Assembly (NCBI GenBank): GCA_001768565.1
Contig: MEOE01000034.1
Span: 58,570 to 122,569, forward strand
Direction of reading: 5' to 3'
Length of the DNA stretch: 64,000 nucleotides
Source: Bacteroidetes bacterium GWF2_33_16
GTDB taxonomy: Bacteria > Bacteroidota > Bacteroidia > Bacteroidales > UBA12077
This document shows, piece by piece, positions 63,952 through 64,000 of the stretch. Position numbers and translations under genes: made by a program. Under the pieces are notes generated by a model that did no database searches, was not told the DNA's origin, and saw only the letters and a program-made list of their open reading frames with translations. Every line of letters starts with the position of its first letter. The stretch's first letter is position 1.

Positions 63952-64000
63952 ATGAAAAGTATCATTAAATTTTTATTCATCCTGACTATATTTAGCTCTA
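63952..64000 (+). CDS. start of cassette 13 gene (cut by window end)
   Basis: An ATG 32 bp into the thirteenth cassette encodes MKSIIKFLFILTIFSS before the window ends, which looks like a signal peptide or lipoprotein leader, as in many cassettes here. Nothing else can be said. Confidence 0.6.
   Translation, partial: MKSIIKFLFILTIFSS

Larger units (their letters stand above)
36537..64000 (+). mobile_element. integron-like cassette array (attI, 12 cassettes, start of a 13th)
   Basis: Proposed cassette limits, cut between G and TT of the downstream core: 36671-39124, 39125-39848, 39849-50523, 50524-51677, 51678-53321, 53322-54852, 54853-55891, 55892-56775, 56776-60946, 60947-61961, 61962-62586, 62587-63920, and 63921 onward. 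In every case the first bases of the cassette are complementary to the R'' end of its own site (for example GTTATGGCCAATATC with its complement at 39714-39730). That is the expected trace of circular cassettes integrated one by one. The array extends past the window. Confidence 0.85.

Noticed and set aside
35349-64000. Prophage or conjugative element driven by the recombinase
   Set aside because: No tRNA target, structural, mobilisation or excisionase genes; genes are separated by hairpin sites instead.

Overview
The window looks like part of a chromosome of an AT-rich Bacteroidetes (Bacteroidia). The signs are the MurF-Alr fusion, GldB and a secreted protein with a type IX (Por) secretion sorting domain, a CzcA-CzcC fusion, YafY/GyrI pairs, PorT-type barrels and TAnnTTTG promoters. 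Formate-tetrahydrofolate ligase and hemerythrin/PAS proteins of the DUF438 type suggest an anaerobe or microaerophile. I saw no rRNA, tRNA or CRISPR array.

Bases 1-34,800 are ordinary core genome. They hold a Memo-like lipoprotein, surface and barrel proteins, a TrhA-like membrane protein, a YafY/GyrI pair, a DEAD-box helicase, rsmI, a PIN toxin-antitoxin pair, tdk, murF-alr, a beta-lactamase-like hydrolase, a Crp/Fnr regulator, nadE, a PorT-like barrel, gldB, fhs, a 1,807-residue FN3/CUB protein and the M3 peptidase pepF. A RayT (REP-associated tyrosine transposase) pseudogene interrupted by palindromic elements lies beside pepF.

Bases 35,349-64,000 are the remarkable part: an integron-like cassette array that runs off the right edge. 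A tyrosine recombinase (35,349-36,536) lacking the insertion typical of IntI is followed at once by a consensus Bacteroidetes promoter and a candidate attI junction at 36,670/36,671. Then come twelve complete cassettes and the start of a thirteenth. Each complete cassette ends in a 132-139 bp hairpin site (R'' ending TAACA, R' beginning CCGTTA) that resembles attC of integrons. The arms of these sites differ in sequence but keep complementarity. The first bases of each cassette are complementary to the R'' end of its own site, as expected if each was inserted as a circle opened at G/TT. Most sites from site 4 on also carry a TTTG-N19-22-TATnTTnG arrangement in the loop, which may be a promoter facing the next cassette.

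The cargo is mostly small membrane proteins, lipoproteins and secreted proteins of unknown function. It also includes a FISUMP lipoprotein, an alpha/beta hydrolase, a TPR protein, a three-gene cassette with a HEPN-like member, a 4.2-kb cassette with a cupin and a reversed DUF1858/DUF438/hemerythrin-PAS operon, and a 10.7-kb segment with a Fur-type regulator, CzcA-CzcC fusion, CzcB and two cation transporters. Cassettes 5, 9 and 12 share a related noncoding leader of about 350 bp and a related trailer.
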